A DNA stretch of 64,000 nucleotides. Origin: Streptomyces olindensis. Lineage in GTDB: Bacteria; Actinomycetota; Actinomycetes; Streptomycetales; Streptomycetaceae. The position numbers and the translations under genes were made by a program. How positions within the stretch are numbered: position 1 is the first letter of the stretch; each line of letters starts with the position of its first letter. The notes under the pieces are model-generated. The model was given only the letters and a program-made list of their open reading frames with translations, had not been told where the DNA came from and ran no database searches. Of this stretch, positions 41,787-51,088 are shown in pieces. The stretch spans positions 186,001 to 250,000 of the forward strand of contig JJOH01000098.1 of assembly GCA_000696115.1 (NCBI GenBank), read 5' to 3'.

Positions 41787-41803
41787 CGTTGGGCTCCCCA
41801 ACG
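41787..41803. promoter_or_regulatory. Candidate MarR operator 2
   Basis: CGTTGGG (41787-41793) and CCCAACG (41797-41803) form a perfect 7-3-7 palindrome. It shares the GTTGG word with the first dyad 23 bp away, so both may bind the same protein. It lies 36 bp before the reductase start. Confidence 0.6.
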
Positions 41804-41838
41804 AATCCGTGGGGATCACCGACGACTCCGGAGGTGCG

Positions 41839-42756
41839 ATGCGCCGCGTCCGCTACGAATCCCGAGGCGGCCCCCTGTTCGTCGAGGAGGCACCGGTCCC
41901 CGAACCCGGCCCCGGAGAGCTGCTGGTGCGCGCGGAGGCGATCGGTGTCACGCTCCCGGTGGTGCGCAAGGTCACCGAGGCGGCCGAGCCGGTCCCGCTC
42001 GGCGGGGAGATCGCCGGGGAGGTCACGGCGGTCGGCGAGGGCGTGACCCGCTTCGGCACCGGCGACCGGGTGACGGGGCTCTGCTTCGGGCACGGCTACG
42101 CCGACTTCGCCCTGCTGCACGAGGCCATGGCCTCCCCCGTGCCCGCGGACGCCGGCGCCGTCGACGCGGTCGCCCTGGTCCGCAGCGGCCTGGTCGCCCT
42201 CGGCGCCCTGGAGGCGGCGCGTCCCGAGCCGGGCGAGGCGGCCCTGGTCACGGCGGCGGCCAGCGGTGTCGGCCACCTGGCCGTGCAGCTGGCCCGGACC
42301 CGCGGCGCCGGACGCGTCGTGGGAGCCGTCTCCGACCCGGCCAAGGCCGGCTTCGTCCGCGGCCTCGGCGCCGACCACGTCGTCGCGTACGGCGACGACA
42401 GCTGGGGGGCGCCCGTCGACTACGCCCTGGACGCGGTGGGCGGCGAGCTGCTCACCCCGGCCCTCGCCGCGCTCGCCCCGGAAGGGCGGCTCGTGGCGTA
42501 CAGCTCGGGCGGCGGCACGATCCAGGCGTACGACCTGCTCGTGGGCGCCAAGTCGGTGATCGGGTTCCAGATGGCCCGTGTCGCCCGCGGGAAGCCGGAG
42601 TTGTACGAGCTGTGGCGCGGGGAGCTGTGGCGGCTGTTCGCCGCGGGAGAGATCGAGCCCGTCGTGCACGGGCGGTTCGCCCTGGAGGACGCGGTGAAGG
42701 CACACGGGGAGATCGAGGCGCGGTCCAACCTCGGAAAGGTCGTGCTGATCCCCTGA
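41839..42756 (+). CDS. Zinc-binding-dehydrogenase-type quinone oxidoreductase
   Basis: This is a 305-aa MDR-superfamily reductase without the zinc-binding cysteines. The GroES-like domain begins MRRVRYESRGGPLFVEEAPVPEPGPGELLVRAEAIGV, and the NADPH motif is ALVTAAASGVGHLAVQLAR. Such enzymes reduce quinones or enones. ATG 41839 follows CGGAGG; upstream frame to 41809 is not used because it covers the dyad region. Divergent from the MarR gene, it is probably induced by the compound that the regulator senses. Confidence 0.87.
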   Translation: MRRVRYESRGGPLFVEEAPVPEPGPGELLVRAEAIGVTLPVVRKVTEAAEPVPLGGEIAGEVTAVGEGVTRFGTGDRVTGLCFGHGYADFALLHEAMASPVPADAGAVDAVALVRSGLVALGALEAARPEPGEAALVTAAASGVGHLAVQLARTRGAGRVVGAVSDPAKAGFVRGLGADHVVAYGDDSWGAPVDYALDAVGGELLTPALAALAPEGRLVAYSSGGGTIQAYDLLVGAKSVIGFQMARVARGKPELYELWRGELWRLFAAGEIEPVVHGRFALEDAVKAHGEIEARSNLGKVVLIP

Positions 42757-42819
42757 CGCACGCTTCTTGTGGGGGGTCTGTGCAGCCAAGTACCGTCTGT
42801 GGCCCACACATTGGACGTG

Positions 42820-42844
42820 GGATGTCCGAATGACCGGATGTCTG
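42820..42844. promoter_or_regulatory. Direct repeat upstream of the sialidase gene
   Basis: GGATGTCCG (42820-42828) and GGATGTCTG (42836-42844) are direct copies 16 bp apart, about one and a half helix turns, 53 bp before the sialidase start. Possible activator site; nothing else is recognisable in 42757-42896. Confidence 0.4.
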
Positions 42845-42896
42845 TTCCCCCGTCCCGGTGGTCCAGCCGACAGACGCATGAAGGGCAGGTCGCACC

Positions 42897-44768
42897 ATGC
42901 CGTCAAGTCTTCGCACCCGTCTGAGATCCACCCTCACAGCCGTCCTCGCCGCCGCGGCGCTTCTCGCGCCCACCAGCCCGGCCCATGCCCGGACCACCAC
43001 GGCGTTACCGGAGTTCGAGCAGCAGGTCCTCTTCAAGGCCTCCCAGGACCCCGGTTACGCCTGCTTCCGCATCCCGGCGATCGTGCGGACCACGTCCGGC
43101 ACGCTGCTCGCCTTCGCCGAGGGCCGCGTCCTCAACTGCGGTGACGCCGCCGACATCGACATCGTCCTCAAGCGCTCCACCGACGGCGGCCGCACCTGGG
43201 GCCCGCTCCAGGTCGTCAACGAGGGCGCCGGCGACACGCACGGCAACCCCGCGCCCCTCGTGGACCGCAGGACCGGCCGCATCCTGCTGGCCGAGACGTA
43301 CAACACCGGCCGCACGGACGCCGGCAACTGCCAGATCCCCTGCGACCGCACCCCGCACCTGCAGTACAGCGACGACGACGGCCGCACCTGGTCCGAGCCG
43401 CGCGACCTGAGCGACCAGATCCTCCCCGACGACTGGAACTCCTGGTACGCGACGGGCCCCGTGCACGGCATCCAGCTGACCCGCGGCGAGCACGCCGGGC
43501 GGCTGGTCTTCGGCGTCAACACCGAGACGTGGAACGGCAGCCGGGTCTCCGCGAACCACGCGGCGCTCATCGTCAGCGACGACGGCGGCGACTCCTGGCG
43601 GGTCGGCGCCACGGACACCTGGCCCATAGCGCAGGACGGCACGTTCCGGCAGAAGCCGTCCGAGGTGACGCTCACCGAACGCGCCGACGGCGCCCTGCTC
43701 GTCAGCGGACGGGAACAGGACGGCACCGACCTCGGCCACCGGGCCCAGACCTTCAGCCTGGACGGCGGCGACAGCTTCACCACGCCCTTCCGCGCCCTCC
43801 CGGACCTCTACACCCCGCAGGTCCAGGGCGCCACGCTGCGCCTCGGCGACCGCATGCTGCTGTCCGCCCCGGCCGACCCCGACCGCCGCCGCACGATGAT
43901 GGTCCGCTCCTCCTACGACGGCGGGCGCACCTGGGAGAGCGTGGACCGGGGCACGGCCGTCACGACCGACTGGTCCGGCTACTCCGACATGGCGGCGATC
44001 GACCGTACGACGGTGGGCCTGCTGTACGAGGGCGGCGCGGTCGACGCCCGCGACGAGATCCGCTTCGCCCGGTTCACCGAGGACTGGCTGAAACCCCGCC
44101 GGGGCGCCGACCCGACCACCCGTGACGCCGCGGCCGGCGCCAAGCCCGCGGCCGTACTCGGCGGTGCCGGGCGGACGGCCGGTGTGCGGGGCAGTGCGAT
44201 GTCCTTCGACGGCACGGACGACGCCGTACGCCTGCCGTACCGGTCCGGACTCCCCCTGGGCGAGGGGGACTTCACGGCTTCGCTGTTCTTCCGCTACACG
44301 GCCACGACCGGCGAGCAGCCGTTCCTGTGGATGGGCGGCATCGGCAGCACCCAGCCGCAGATCTGGCTGCGCGGGGAGCCGGCGAGCGACCGGGTCCGGG
44401 CGCTGATCACCACCCGGTCGGGCGCGACGACCGTCCGGAACGCCTCGGTGTCGACCGCCGGCGCCCACAACGACGGCCGCTGGCACCATCTCGCGCTGCG
44501 CCGCGGCGGCGGCACACTGACGCTCTTCCTCGACGGCAAGGCGCTCACCACCGCGGACGTGCCGGGCTCGGTCAGCCGCAACTCCCCGTTCGGCGTGCAC
44601 ATCGGCCAGCGCATGGACAGCCGGGCCTACTTCACCGGGGCGATCGACGACGTCCGGGTCTGGAACCGGGCCCTGTCCGACCGGGAGTTGGCCTCCGGCG
44701 CGTCGGGGGCGGCCGCCAAGGGCACGGTGCTGTGGCTGCCCATGGACCAGGTGAGCGGCAGCAACTAA
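42897..44768 (+). CDS. Secreted sialidase (GH33) with a C-terminal LamG-like domain
   Basis: This is a 623-aa exported exo-alpha-sialidase that releases sialic acid from glycoconjugates. The signal peptide ends near residue 31 (SPAHA-RT). The propeller (about 40-400) has the arginine motif CFRIPAIVR and Asp-boxes STDGGRTW, SDDDGRTW, SDDGGDSW and SYDGGRTW. An LamG/concanavalin-like binding domain follows (about 430-615, FTASLFFRYTATTGEQPFLW to GAIDDVRVWNRAL). No sialic-acid catabolism genes are adjacent, so the product may be used elsewhere or the enzyme may only expose glycans. Confidence 0.92.
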   Translation: MPSSLRTRLRSTLTAVLAAAALLAPTSPAHARTTTALPEFEQQVLFKASQDPGYACFRIPAIVRTTSGTLLAFAEGRVLNCGDAADIDIVLKRSTDGGRTWGPLQVVNEGAGDTHGNPAPLVDRRTGRILLAETYNTGRTDAGNCQIPCDRTPHLQYSDDDGRTWSEPRDLSDQILPDDWNSWYATGPVHGIQLTRGEHAGRLVFGVNTETWNGSRVSANHAALIVSDDGGDSWRVGATDTWPIAQDGTFRQKPSEVTLTERADGALLVSGREQDGTDLGHRAQTFSLDGGDSFTTPFRALPDLYTPQVQGATLRLGDRMLLSAPADPDRRRTMMVRSSYDGGRTWESVDRGTAVTTDWSGYSDMAAIDRTTVGLLYEGGAVDARDEIRFARFTEDWLKPRRGADPTTRDAAAGAKPAAVLGGAGRTAGVRGSAMSFDGTDDAVRLPYRSGLPLGEGDFTASLFFRYTATTGEQPFLWMGGIGSTQPQIWLRGEPASDRVRALITTRSGATTVRNASVSTAGAHNDGRWHHLALRRGGGTLTLFLDGKALTTADVPGSVSRNSPFGVHIGQRMDSRAYFTGAIDDVRVWNRALSDRELASGASGAAAKGTVLWLPMDQVSGSN

Positions 44769-44779
44769 CGTCACGGAAC

Positions 44780-46018
44780 GTGCCCGACGACGCATCCGCA
44801 GCACGAGCACGACAGCGCACGGGAACCGGGATCGGCCTGCTGCTGGTCCTGGTTCTCGGGGCCGCGCTGCTCATCGCCCTGCCGGACGACGACGCGGACC
44901 CCGACGGCGGTGCCTGCCGGGCGCGCACGGTCGGCTCCTGGCAGGCGGATGAGCGCCTCACCGCCGAGTTCGCCCGCTACGGCGACGACGCGTCCCGCGA
45001 CGACGACTGGACCGGCGGCGACGGCACCCACTCGGTCCGGCTGCCGGACGGCCGTGTGCTGTGGCTGTTCTCGGACACCTATCTGGGCCGGGTGTACGGC
45101 CCGCCCAACCCGCACGGCGAGTCCTACGCCTGGCGGGACACCACCGCCCCACTGGTGCGCAACTCGGCCGTGCTGATGCGCGACGGGCGGCTCCACTCCA
45201 CGCTGCCCGCCCCGCTCTTCGCCGACCCGGCGCCGAACCAGTGGCGCTGGCCGGTCGCCGCCCGCGTCGAACCCCGCTCCCCCGGCTCCGCCGAGAAGGT
45301 CGTCCGCGTGCTGCTGTGGGTGCGCACCGCCGGGCCCTCCCCGTGGATCTACGGCGTGCCCACCGCGACCGAGGTCGCCACCCTGTCCCTGCCCGAGCTG
45401 CGCCTGGAGTCGATCGTCAAGGTGCTCGACCAGCAGCTCGTCCCCGACCCGTCCCGGCGCGTGCTGTTCGGCACCACCCTGGTCGAGGAGGACGGCTGGA
45501 CGTACGTCTACGGCGGCGACGACGGCCAGGCCGCCTCCCGCCCGGCCTCGCACGCCTACGTGGCGCGGGTGCCGGAGGGCCGGCTCGCCGATCCGGCGGC
45601 CTGGCGGTACTGGAGCGGCTCGGCGTGGGTGCCCGGCGCCCGGCCCCGGCCGGTGCTCGGGGACGGGCAGCGCAGGGGGGTGGGCAGCGCGTTCTCGGTC
45701 GTCCGGGACGATGGGACGTACGTGCTGTTCACGATGGCCACGGGCACGAAGGGCCTGACCACCGTGGCGTCCTACTGGGCCTGCTCGCCGGAAGGGCCGT
45801 GGCACGGTCCGGCGAAGGAGTTCAGCCCGTCGCTGCCGCAGGGCCAGGTGGCCGCCTACAACCCGCAGACGCATCCGGTGCTGAGCGGCGACGGGCGTCT
45901 GGTGCTGAGCTACGACGTCAACTGGCTGGAGACGACGGGCGCCGCCGCCCAGCTCAGCCGGAACGTGTCCCTGTACCGACCGCGGTTCGTGACGCTGCGG
46001 CTGGCTCCCGCGGGGTGA
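44780..46018 (+). CDS. Membrane-anchored DUF4185-like beta-propeller protein
   Basis: This is a 412-aa protein with one N-terminal transmembrane anchor (GIGLLLVLVLGAALLIAL) and an extracellular five-bladed-propeller-like domain. Segments such as GRVLWLFSDTYLGRV, NSAVLMRDGRL and WTYVYGGDDG resemble DUF4185/DUF5005 and GH43/GH117-type folds. GTG 44780 starts 11 bp after the sialidase stop, with a weak ribosome site; co-transcription with the sialidase suggests glycan binding or cleavage at the cell surface. The catalytic residues cannot be assigned. The last 65 bp overlap, antisense, the end of the symporter gene on the other strand. Confidence 0.78.
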   Translation: MPDDASAARARQRTGTGIGLLLVLVLGAALLIALPDDDADPDGGACRARTVGSWQADERLTAEFARYGDDASRDDDWTGGDGTHSVRLPDGRVLWLFSDTYLGRVYGPPNPHGESYAWRDTTAPLVRNSAVLMRDGRLHSTLPAPLFADPAPNQWRWPVAARVEPRSPGSAEKVVRVLLWVRTAGPSPWIYGVPTATEVATLSLPELRLESIVKVLDQQLVPDPSRRVLFGTTLVEEDGWTYVYGGDDGQAASRPASHAYVARVPEGRLADPAAWRYWSGSAWVPGARPRPVLGDGQRRGVGSAFSVVRDDGTYVLFTMATGTKGLTTVASYWACSPEGPWHGPAKEFSPSLPQGQVAAYNPQTHPVLSGDGRLVLSYDVNWLETTGAAAQLSRNVSLYRPRFVTLRLAPAG

Positions 46019-46991
46019 CGTCGGCCACCGGGTCCTGCGCACGCCGCTTGGCGATCACCGCGCACACGATCAGCTGCATCTGGTGGAAGAGCATCAGCGG
46101 CAGCACGGCGAGGGCCGCCTGCGGGCCGAACAGCACGCTGGCCATGGGCAGTCCGGAGGCGAGGGACTTCTTCGAGCCCGCGAACTGCAGGGCGATCCGG
46201 TCCTCCCGCCCGAAGCGCAGCGCCTTGCCGCCGTACCAGGTCAGCAGGAGCATCACGGCGAGGATGACCGCCTCGACGGCGAACAGCCCGCCGAGCCGCG
46301 CGGGGCTGACCTGGTGCCAGATGCCCTGGACCATGCCCTCGCTGAACGCCGTGTAGACGACCAGGAGGATCGAGCCGCGGTCCACGAGGCCGAGGACCTT
46401 CTTGTGGCGGGTGACGAAGCCGCCGATCCAGCGGCGCAGCAGCTGTCCGGCAAGGAACGGCACGAGCAGTTGCAGCACGATCTCCAGCAGGGAGTCGGCC
46501 GAGAACCCGCCGCTGCTGCCGAGCAGGGAGGCCGCGAGCAGGGGGGTGGCGATGATGCCGACGAGGGAGGAGAAGGATCCCGCGCAGATCGCCGCGGGCA
46601 CGTTGCCGCGGGCCATCGAGGTGAAGGCGATCGACGACTGCACGGTCGACGGGACGAGCGTGAGGAAGAGCAGGCCCTGGTAGAGGGGGTGGGTCAGGAT
46701 CACCGGCACGAGTCCGCGTGCCGCGAGGCCGAGCAGCGGGAAGATCACGAAGGTGCAGGCGAGGACCGTGACGTGGAGCCGCCAGTGGCGCAGGCCGTCC
46801 AGTGCCTCCCGGGTGGACAGCCGGGCCCCGTAGAGGAAGAACAGGAAGGCGATCGCGGCCGTGGAGGCGCCGGAGGAGACATCCGCTGCCGTTCCGCGTG
46901 CCGGGATCAGCGCGGCGATTCCGACTGTCCCGAGGAGGAGCAGGATGTAGGGGTCGATCGGCAGCCGGCTCGGCCAGCGCAGGCGTTTCAC
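45954..46991 (-). CDS. Bile acid:sodium symporter-family membrane protein (YfeH/SBF-like)
   Basis: This is a 345-aa membrane protein with about ten hydrophobic segments of the SBF-like (PF13593) type. Signatures are FLFFLYGARLSTREALDGLRHW near the N-terminus, VPSTVQSSIAFTSMARGNVPAAI in the core and FAGSKKSLASGLPMASVLFG. It probably carries an organic anion with sodium; arsenite and taurocholate-type substrates are known for relatives. It is divergent from a LysR regulator with a dyad between them, a common pair. Its C-terminal coding end overlaps the convergent DUF4185-like gene by 65 bp. Confidence 0.87.
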   Translation of the reverse strand: MKRLRWPSRLPIDPYILLLLGTVGIAALIPARGTAADVSSGASTAAIAFLFFLYGARLSTREALDGLRHWRLHVTVLACTFVIFPLLGLAARGLVPVILTHPLYQGLLFLTLVPSTVQSSIAFTSMARGNVPAAICAGSFSSLVGIIATPLLAASLLGSSGGFSADSLLEIVLQLLVPFLAGQLLRRWIGGFVTRHKKVLGLVDRGSILLVVYTAFSEGMVQGIWHQVSPARLGGLFAVEAVILAVMLLLTWYGGKALRFGREDRIALQFAGSKKSLASGLPMASVLFGPQAALAVLPLMLFHQMQLIVCAVIAKRRAQDPVADVTPREPAAASRTAVGTGTRSG

Positions 46992-47096
46992 GGTGCTCCA
47001 CTTGCTTGGTGCTTCGGTCGGTCGCGGGGCCGGGACGGCCCCCTTCCATCCTGCTCCCCCGTCCGGCGATCGGGAATCCCGTACACCGCTCTCACT

Positions 47097-47117
47097 GCTA
47101 TCACGTATCGCGATAGC
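47097..47117. promoter_or_regulatory. Candidate LysR operator between the symporter and LysR genes
   Basis: GCTATC (47097-47102) and GATAGC (47112-47117) flank a 9-bp centre. The ATC-N9-GAT form fits LysR T-N11-A sites. It lies 9 bp before the LysR start in the 134-bp divergent spacer. Confidence 0.65.
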
Positions 47118-47125
47118 TTTGGTTC

Positions 47126-48004
47126 ATGTACGACCCCTCCCATCTGCGCACGTTCCTGTCGGTGGCGCAGACGCTGAGCTTCACGCAGGCCGCGCGGCGG
47201 CTCGGGCTGCGGCAGTCGACGGTCAGCCAGCACGTGCGGCGGCTGGAGGACGCGACCGGGCGGACGCTGTTCAGCCGGGACACGCACTCGGTGGAGCTGA
47301 CCGAGGACGGCGAGGCCATGCTCGGGTTCGCGCGACGGATCCTGGAGGTGCACGAGCAGGCGGCGGCGTTCTTCACGGGCACCCGGCTGCGCGGCCGACT
47401 GCGCTTCGGCGCCTCGGAGGACTTCGTGCTGACGCGACTGCCGGAGATCCTGGAGGGCTTCCGGCACGAGCACCCGGAGGTCGACCTGGAGCTGACGGTC
47501 GAGCTGTCGGGCACGCTGCACGAGATGCTGGCCGCCGGGAAGCTGGACCTCGTGCTGGCCAAGCGGCGGCCCGAGGACCCGCGCGGCGACCTCGTCCGGC
47601 ACGACCGGCTGGTGTGGATCGGCGCCGAGCGCCTCCGCCTCGACCCCGACCGCCCGGTGCCGCTCATCGTCTACCCGCCGCCGGGCATCACCCGCGCGCT
47701 CGCCCTGGAGGCGCTGGAGCGGCAGGGCCGCGAGTGGCGCGTGGTGTGCACGAGCGGCAGCCTGAACGGGCTCGTCGCGGCGGCCCGGGCGGGCCTGGGC
47801 GTGATGGCCCACTCCCGCGGCCTCATCCCGCCGGGCCTGGTCCGGGTCCCGGACCGGGCGGGGCTGCCGGAGCTGGGGCAGGTCGACTTCGTCGTGGTGC
47901 ACGGCCGGCGCCGCCCCTCCGCCCAAGGCGCCGCGGACGCCCTGGCCGCTGCGCTCCTGGCGGGCGGGGACCGGCTGCACCGCAGCGGGCGCAAGGGCCT
48001 GTGA
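47126..48004 (+). CDS. LysR-family transcriptional regulator
   Basis: This is a 292-aa LysR regulator. The helix-turn-helix is YDPSHLRTFLSVAQTLSFTQAARRLGLRQSTVSQHVRRLE. The effector domain (about 90-285) begins RGRLRFGASEDFVLTRLPEIL. It is divergent from the bile-acid-symporter-like gene and most likely activates it in response to the transported compound; a dyad sits between the two starts. ATG 47126 is the natural start, as conserved LysR residues begin at once. Confidence 0.92.
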   Translation: MYDPSHLRTFLSVAQTLSFTQAARRLGLRQSTVSQHVRRLEDATGRTLFSRDTHSVELTEDGEAMLGFARRILEVHEQAAAFFTGTRLRGRLRFGASEDFVLTRLPEILEGFRHEHPEVDLELTVELSGTLHEMLAAGKLDLVLAKRRPEDPRGDLVRHDRLVWIGAERLRLDPDRPVPLIVYPPPGITRALALEALERQGREWRVVCTSGSLNGLVAAARAGLGVMAHSRGLIPPGLVRVPDRAGLPELGQVDFVVVHGRRRPSAQGAADALAAALLAGGDRLHRSGRKGL

Positions 48005-48304
48005 CGAACCGGAGTGACGGAATCCGCAGCCGCCGCGCTGAGAGAAGTGGCACCCGCTCGGGCGCGTGACGTGCGACTCCTGGAGTCGTACAGATTCGGT
48101 GGAGATTACGGCACCGAAACTTACGCAACCGTCAGGATTCTGTCCGACCCTTCCCCATGTGAGCGTATTTTCCCTCGTTGACCAGCACGGACGAGAGCGC
48201 TGCCCACCTCCGCCCCCCTCCCGCGCAGTGGTTGCTTGGGGTAGCTTTCACGGCGCTGTGCGGAGCGTCACTCAACAAAAGCGCTGAGGAGCGGGGAGCG
48301 GGGT
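48005..48304. other. 300-bp intergenic region before the acyl-CoA synthetase
   Basis: No gene is supported here. The strongest structure is an inverted repeat CGACTCC-T-GGAGTCG at 48074-48088, placed as a terminator or 3' stabiliser of the LysR gene or an operator. TTGACC at 48178-48183 could serve as a -35 box, but I see no convincing -10. A half-palindromic AACTTACG occurs near 48118 without a partner arm. Confidence 0.5.
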
Positions 48305-50131
48305 TTGCGCGAGTTCACCAACCCTCCGTTGGCGTTGGCACCTCCGGTGGGCGGTCTGGCCGACGTGGTATTCCAGCATGCCCAGGAGGACCCGCTGCGC
48401 ATCGCGCTGGGCCGCAAGGACGACTCCGGCCAGTGGCGGGACGTCACCAGCGCCGAGTTCCGCGACGAGGTGCTCGCCCTGGCCAAGGGCCTGCTGGCGA
48501 GCGGCATCCGGTTCGGCGACCGGGTCGCGATCATGTCCCGCACGCGCTACGAGTGGACGCTGTTCGACTACGCCCTGTGGACCATCGGCGCCCAGGTGGT
48601 GCCGGTCTACCCGACCTCCTCGGCCGAGCAGTGCTTCTGGATGCTGTACGACGCCGAGGTGACGGCCGCGGTCGTGGAGCACGAGGACCACGCGATGACG
48701 ATCGCCACCGTCATCGACCGGCTGCCGCAGCTGCGCCGCCTGTGGCAGCTGGACTCCGGCGCCGTGCACGAGCTGTACGACGCGGGCGCCCACCTGGGCG
48801 ACGAGGTGGTGCACCGCCACCGGCAGGCCGTCACGCCCGACTCCGTCGCCACGATCATCTACACCTCGGGCACCACCGGCCGGCCCAAGGGCTGCGTCAT
48901 CACGCACGGCAACTTCATGTTCGAGGCGGACACCGTCATCGAGCGCTGGGAGCCGGTGTTCCACTCCAAGCGGGGCGACGAGGCGGCGACCCTGCTGTTC
49001 CTGCCGCTCGCCCACGTCTTCGGGCGGATGGTGCAGGTCGCCGGGATCCGCGGCAAGGTGAAGTTCGGCCACCAGCCGCAGCTGAACGCGGCGGCCCTGC
49101 TGCCGGACCTGGCGGCGTTCAAACCGACGTTCTTCCTGGCCGTGCCGTACATCTTCGAGAAGGTGTTCAACGCGGCCCGCCGCAAGGCCGAGAAGGAGGG
49201 CCGCTCCGGCCCCTTCGAGAAGGCCGTCGACATCGCCATCAGGTACGCGGACGCGATGGAGGCGAAGGCCTGGGGCGTCGGCCCCGGCCCGTCCGCCGGG
49301 CTGCGCATGCAGCACCAGCTGTTCGACAAGCTCGTCTACTCCAAGATCCGCGCCGCGATGGGCGGCCGCATCAAGCACGCCATGTCCGGCGGCTCGGCGA
49401 TGGACCGGCGGCTGGGGCTGTTCTTCGCCGGGGCGGGCGTGCACATCTACGAGGGCTACGGCCTGACCGAGTGCACCGCCGCCGCCACCGCCAACCCGCC
49501 CGGACGCACCCGCTTCGGCACGGTGGGGCAGCCCATCCCGGGCATGACGGTGCACATCGCGGACGACGGCGAGATCTGGCTGCACGGCGACAACGTCTTC
49601 CAGGGCTACCTCAACAACCCCAAGGCCACGGACGAGACCCTGCACGACGGCTGGCTCGCCACCGGCGACCTCGGCTCGCTCGACGAGGACGGCTACCTCA
49701 CCATCACGGGCCGCAAAAAGGAGATCCTGGTCACATCGGGCGGCAAGAGTGTTTCGCCCGGTGTGCTGGAGGAACGCGTCCGGGACCACCCGCTGGTCAA
49801 CCAGTGCATCGTCGTCGGCAACGACCGCCCGTACATCGCCGCGCTGGTGACGCTCGACCAGGAGGCCGTGGAGCACTGGCTGACGATGCGCAACAAGCCG
49901 CCGATGTCCCCGGCGCAACTGGTGCGCGACGCGGATCTGGAGACGGAGGTGCGCCGCGCGGTGGTCGCCGCCAACACCCTCGTCTCCCAGGCCGAGTCGA
50001 TCCGCACCTTCCGCATCCTGGCCCAGCCGTTCACGGAGGAGCACGGGCTGCTGACCCCGTCGCTGAAGCTGAAGCGGAAGGCGATCGAAAAGGCGTACGA
50101 GAACGAGGTCGAGGCGCTGTACCGGGCGTGA
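48305..50131 (+). CDS. Long-chain fatty acid-CoA ligase (AMP-forming)
   Basis: This is a 608-aa ANL-superfamily acyl-CoA synthetase acting at the membrane/cytoplasm. Motifs: AMP-binding TIIYTSGTTGRPKGCVITHGN, GYGLTECTAA, and the hinge region LATGDLGSLDEDGYLTITGRKKEILVTSGGKSVSP. The C-terminal catalytic lysine is in LTPSLKLKRKAIEKAY. The start is a TTG at 48305 (MREFTNPPL) behind a GGAG-rich leader (GAGGAGCGGGGAGCGGGG); this N-terminus is the conserved one for Streptomyces homologues as I recall. It is a single-gene unit, probably for degradation or recycling of fatty acids. Confidence 0.92.
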   Translation: MREFTNPPLALAPPVGGLADVVFQHAQEDPLRIALGRKDDSGQWRDVTSAEFRDEVLALAKGLLASGIRFGDRVAIMSRTRYEWTLFDYALWTIGAQVVPVYPTSSAEQCFWMLYDAEVTAAVVEHEDHAMTIATVIDRLPQLRRLWQLDSGAVHELYDAGAHLGDEVVHRHRQAVTPDSVATIIYTSGTTGRPKGCVITHGNFMFEADTVIERWEPVFHSKRGDEAATLLFLPLAHVFGRMVQVAGIRGKVKFGHQPQLNAAALLPDLAAFKPTFFLAVPYIFEKVFNAARRKAEKEGRSGPFEKAVDIAIRYADAMEAKAWGVGPGPSAGLRMQHQLFDKLVYSKIRAAMGGRIKHAMSGGSAMDRRLGLFFAGAGVHIYEGYGLTECTAAATANPPGRTRFGTVGQPIPGMTVHIADDGEIWLHGDNVFQGYLNNPKATDETLHDGWLATGDLGSLDEDGYLTITGRKKEILVTSGGKSVSPGVLEERVRDHPLVNQCIVVGNDRPYIAALVTLDQEAVEHWLTMRNKPPMSPAQLVRDADLETEVRRAVVAANTLVSQAESIRTFRILAQPFTEEHGLLTPSLKLKRKAIEKAYENEVEALYRA

Positions 50132-50247
50132 CATCCGCCCCGCGGGGCAGGTGTCGCTTCTGAATTCTCCCGTCCGGAATGCATCACGACTCGTGATCGT
50201 TGACGATGGGAGGACACCCTGACCACAAACCGAAGGATCGAGAGCTC

Positions 50248-51081
50248 GTGAGCAAGGTCCCCCCGATCATCCTGAACAACGGCGTCGAGATGCCCCAGCT
50301 GGGCTTCGGTGTCTGGCAGGTGCCGGACGACGAGGCGGAGTCGGCGGTCGCGACGGCGCTGGAGGCCGGGTACCGCAGCATCGACACCGCGGCGATCTAC
50401 GGCAACGAGGAGGGCACCGGAAAGGCCATCGCCGCCTCCGGCCTCCCGCGCGAGGAGCTCTTCGTCACCACGAAGCTGTGGAACGCCGACCAGGGGTACG
50501 ACTCCACGCTGCGCGCCTTCGACACATCGCTGGAGAAGCTCGGCCTGGACTTCGTCGACCTGTACCTGATCCACTGGCCGATGCCCGACAAGGGCACCTA
50601 CGTGGACACGTACAAGGCGTTCGAGAAGCTGCACGCCGACGGCCGGATCCGGGCCATCGGTGTCTCCAACTTCCTGCCCGAGCACCTGGAGAAGCTGATC
50701 GGCGAGACGTCGGTCATCCCGGCGGTGAACCAGATCGAGCTGCACCCCCACCTCCAGCAGCACGCCGCCCGCGAGTACCACGCGGAGCAGGGCATCGCCA
50801 CGGAGGCCTGGTCGCCGCTCGGCCAGGGCAAGGGCCTGCTGGAGGTCCCGGCGATCGTGGCCATCGCCCAGAAGCACAACCGCACGCCCGCGCAGGTCGT
50901 GCTGCGCTGGCACATCCAGCTGGGCAACGTGGTGATCCCGAAGTCCGTGACGCCGGCGCGGATCAAGGAGAACATCGAGGTCTTCGACTTCAGCCTGGAC
51001 ACCGAGGACCTGGCGGCGATCAGCGCCCTGAACGAGGACCGGCGCCTGGGCCCGGACCCGGCGACGTTCAACGGCTCCTGA
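50248..51081 (+). CDS. Aldo/keto reductase
   Basis: This is a 277-aa NADPH-dependent aldo/keto reductase of the 2,5-diketo-D-gluconate reductase type. The tetrad is visible: Asp and Tyr in SIDTAAIYGNE, Lys in FVTTKLWNAD and His in YLIHWPMP. The cofactor segment VVIPKSVTPARIKENIEVFDF is intact. GTG 50248 (MSKVPPIILNNGVEMP) is the family-typical N-terminus, and the frame to 50200 is not needed. It is a single-gene unit ended by a strong hairpin. It may detoxify aldehydes or reduce a sugar-derived ketone. Confidence 0.92.
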   Translation: MSKVPPIILNNGVEMPQLGFGVWQVPDDEAESAVATALEAGYRSIDTAAIYGNEEGTGKAIAASGLPREELFVTTKLWNADQGYDSTLRAFDTSLEKLGLDFVDLYLIHWPMPDKGTYVDTYKAFEKLHADGRIRAIGVSNFLPEHLEKLIGETSVIPAVNQIELHPHLQQHAAREYHAEQGIATEAWSPLGQGKGLLEVPAIVAIAQKHNRTPAQVVLRWHIQLGNVVIPKSVTPARIKENIEVFDFSLDTEDLAAISALNEDRRLGPDPATFNGS

Positions 51082-51088
51082 GCCGCAC

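Noticed and set aside
48118..48135. AACTTACG-type half site upstream of the long-chain acyl-CoA synthetase, considered as a fatty-acid regulator operator
   Set aside because: Only one arm is present; no inverted partner is found at a sensible distance.
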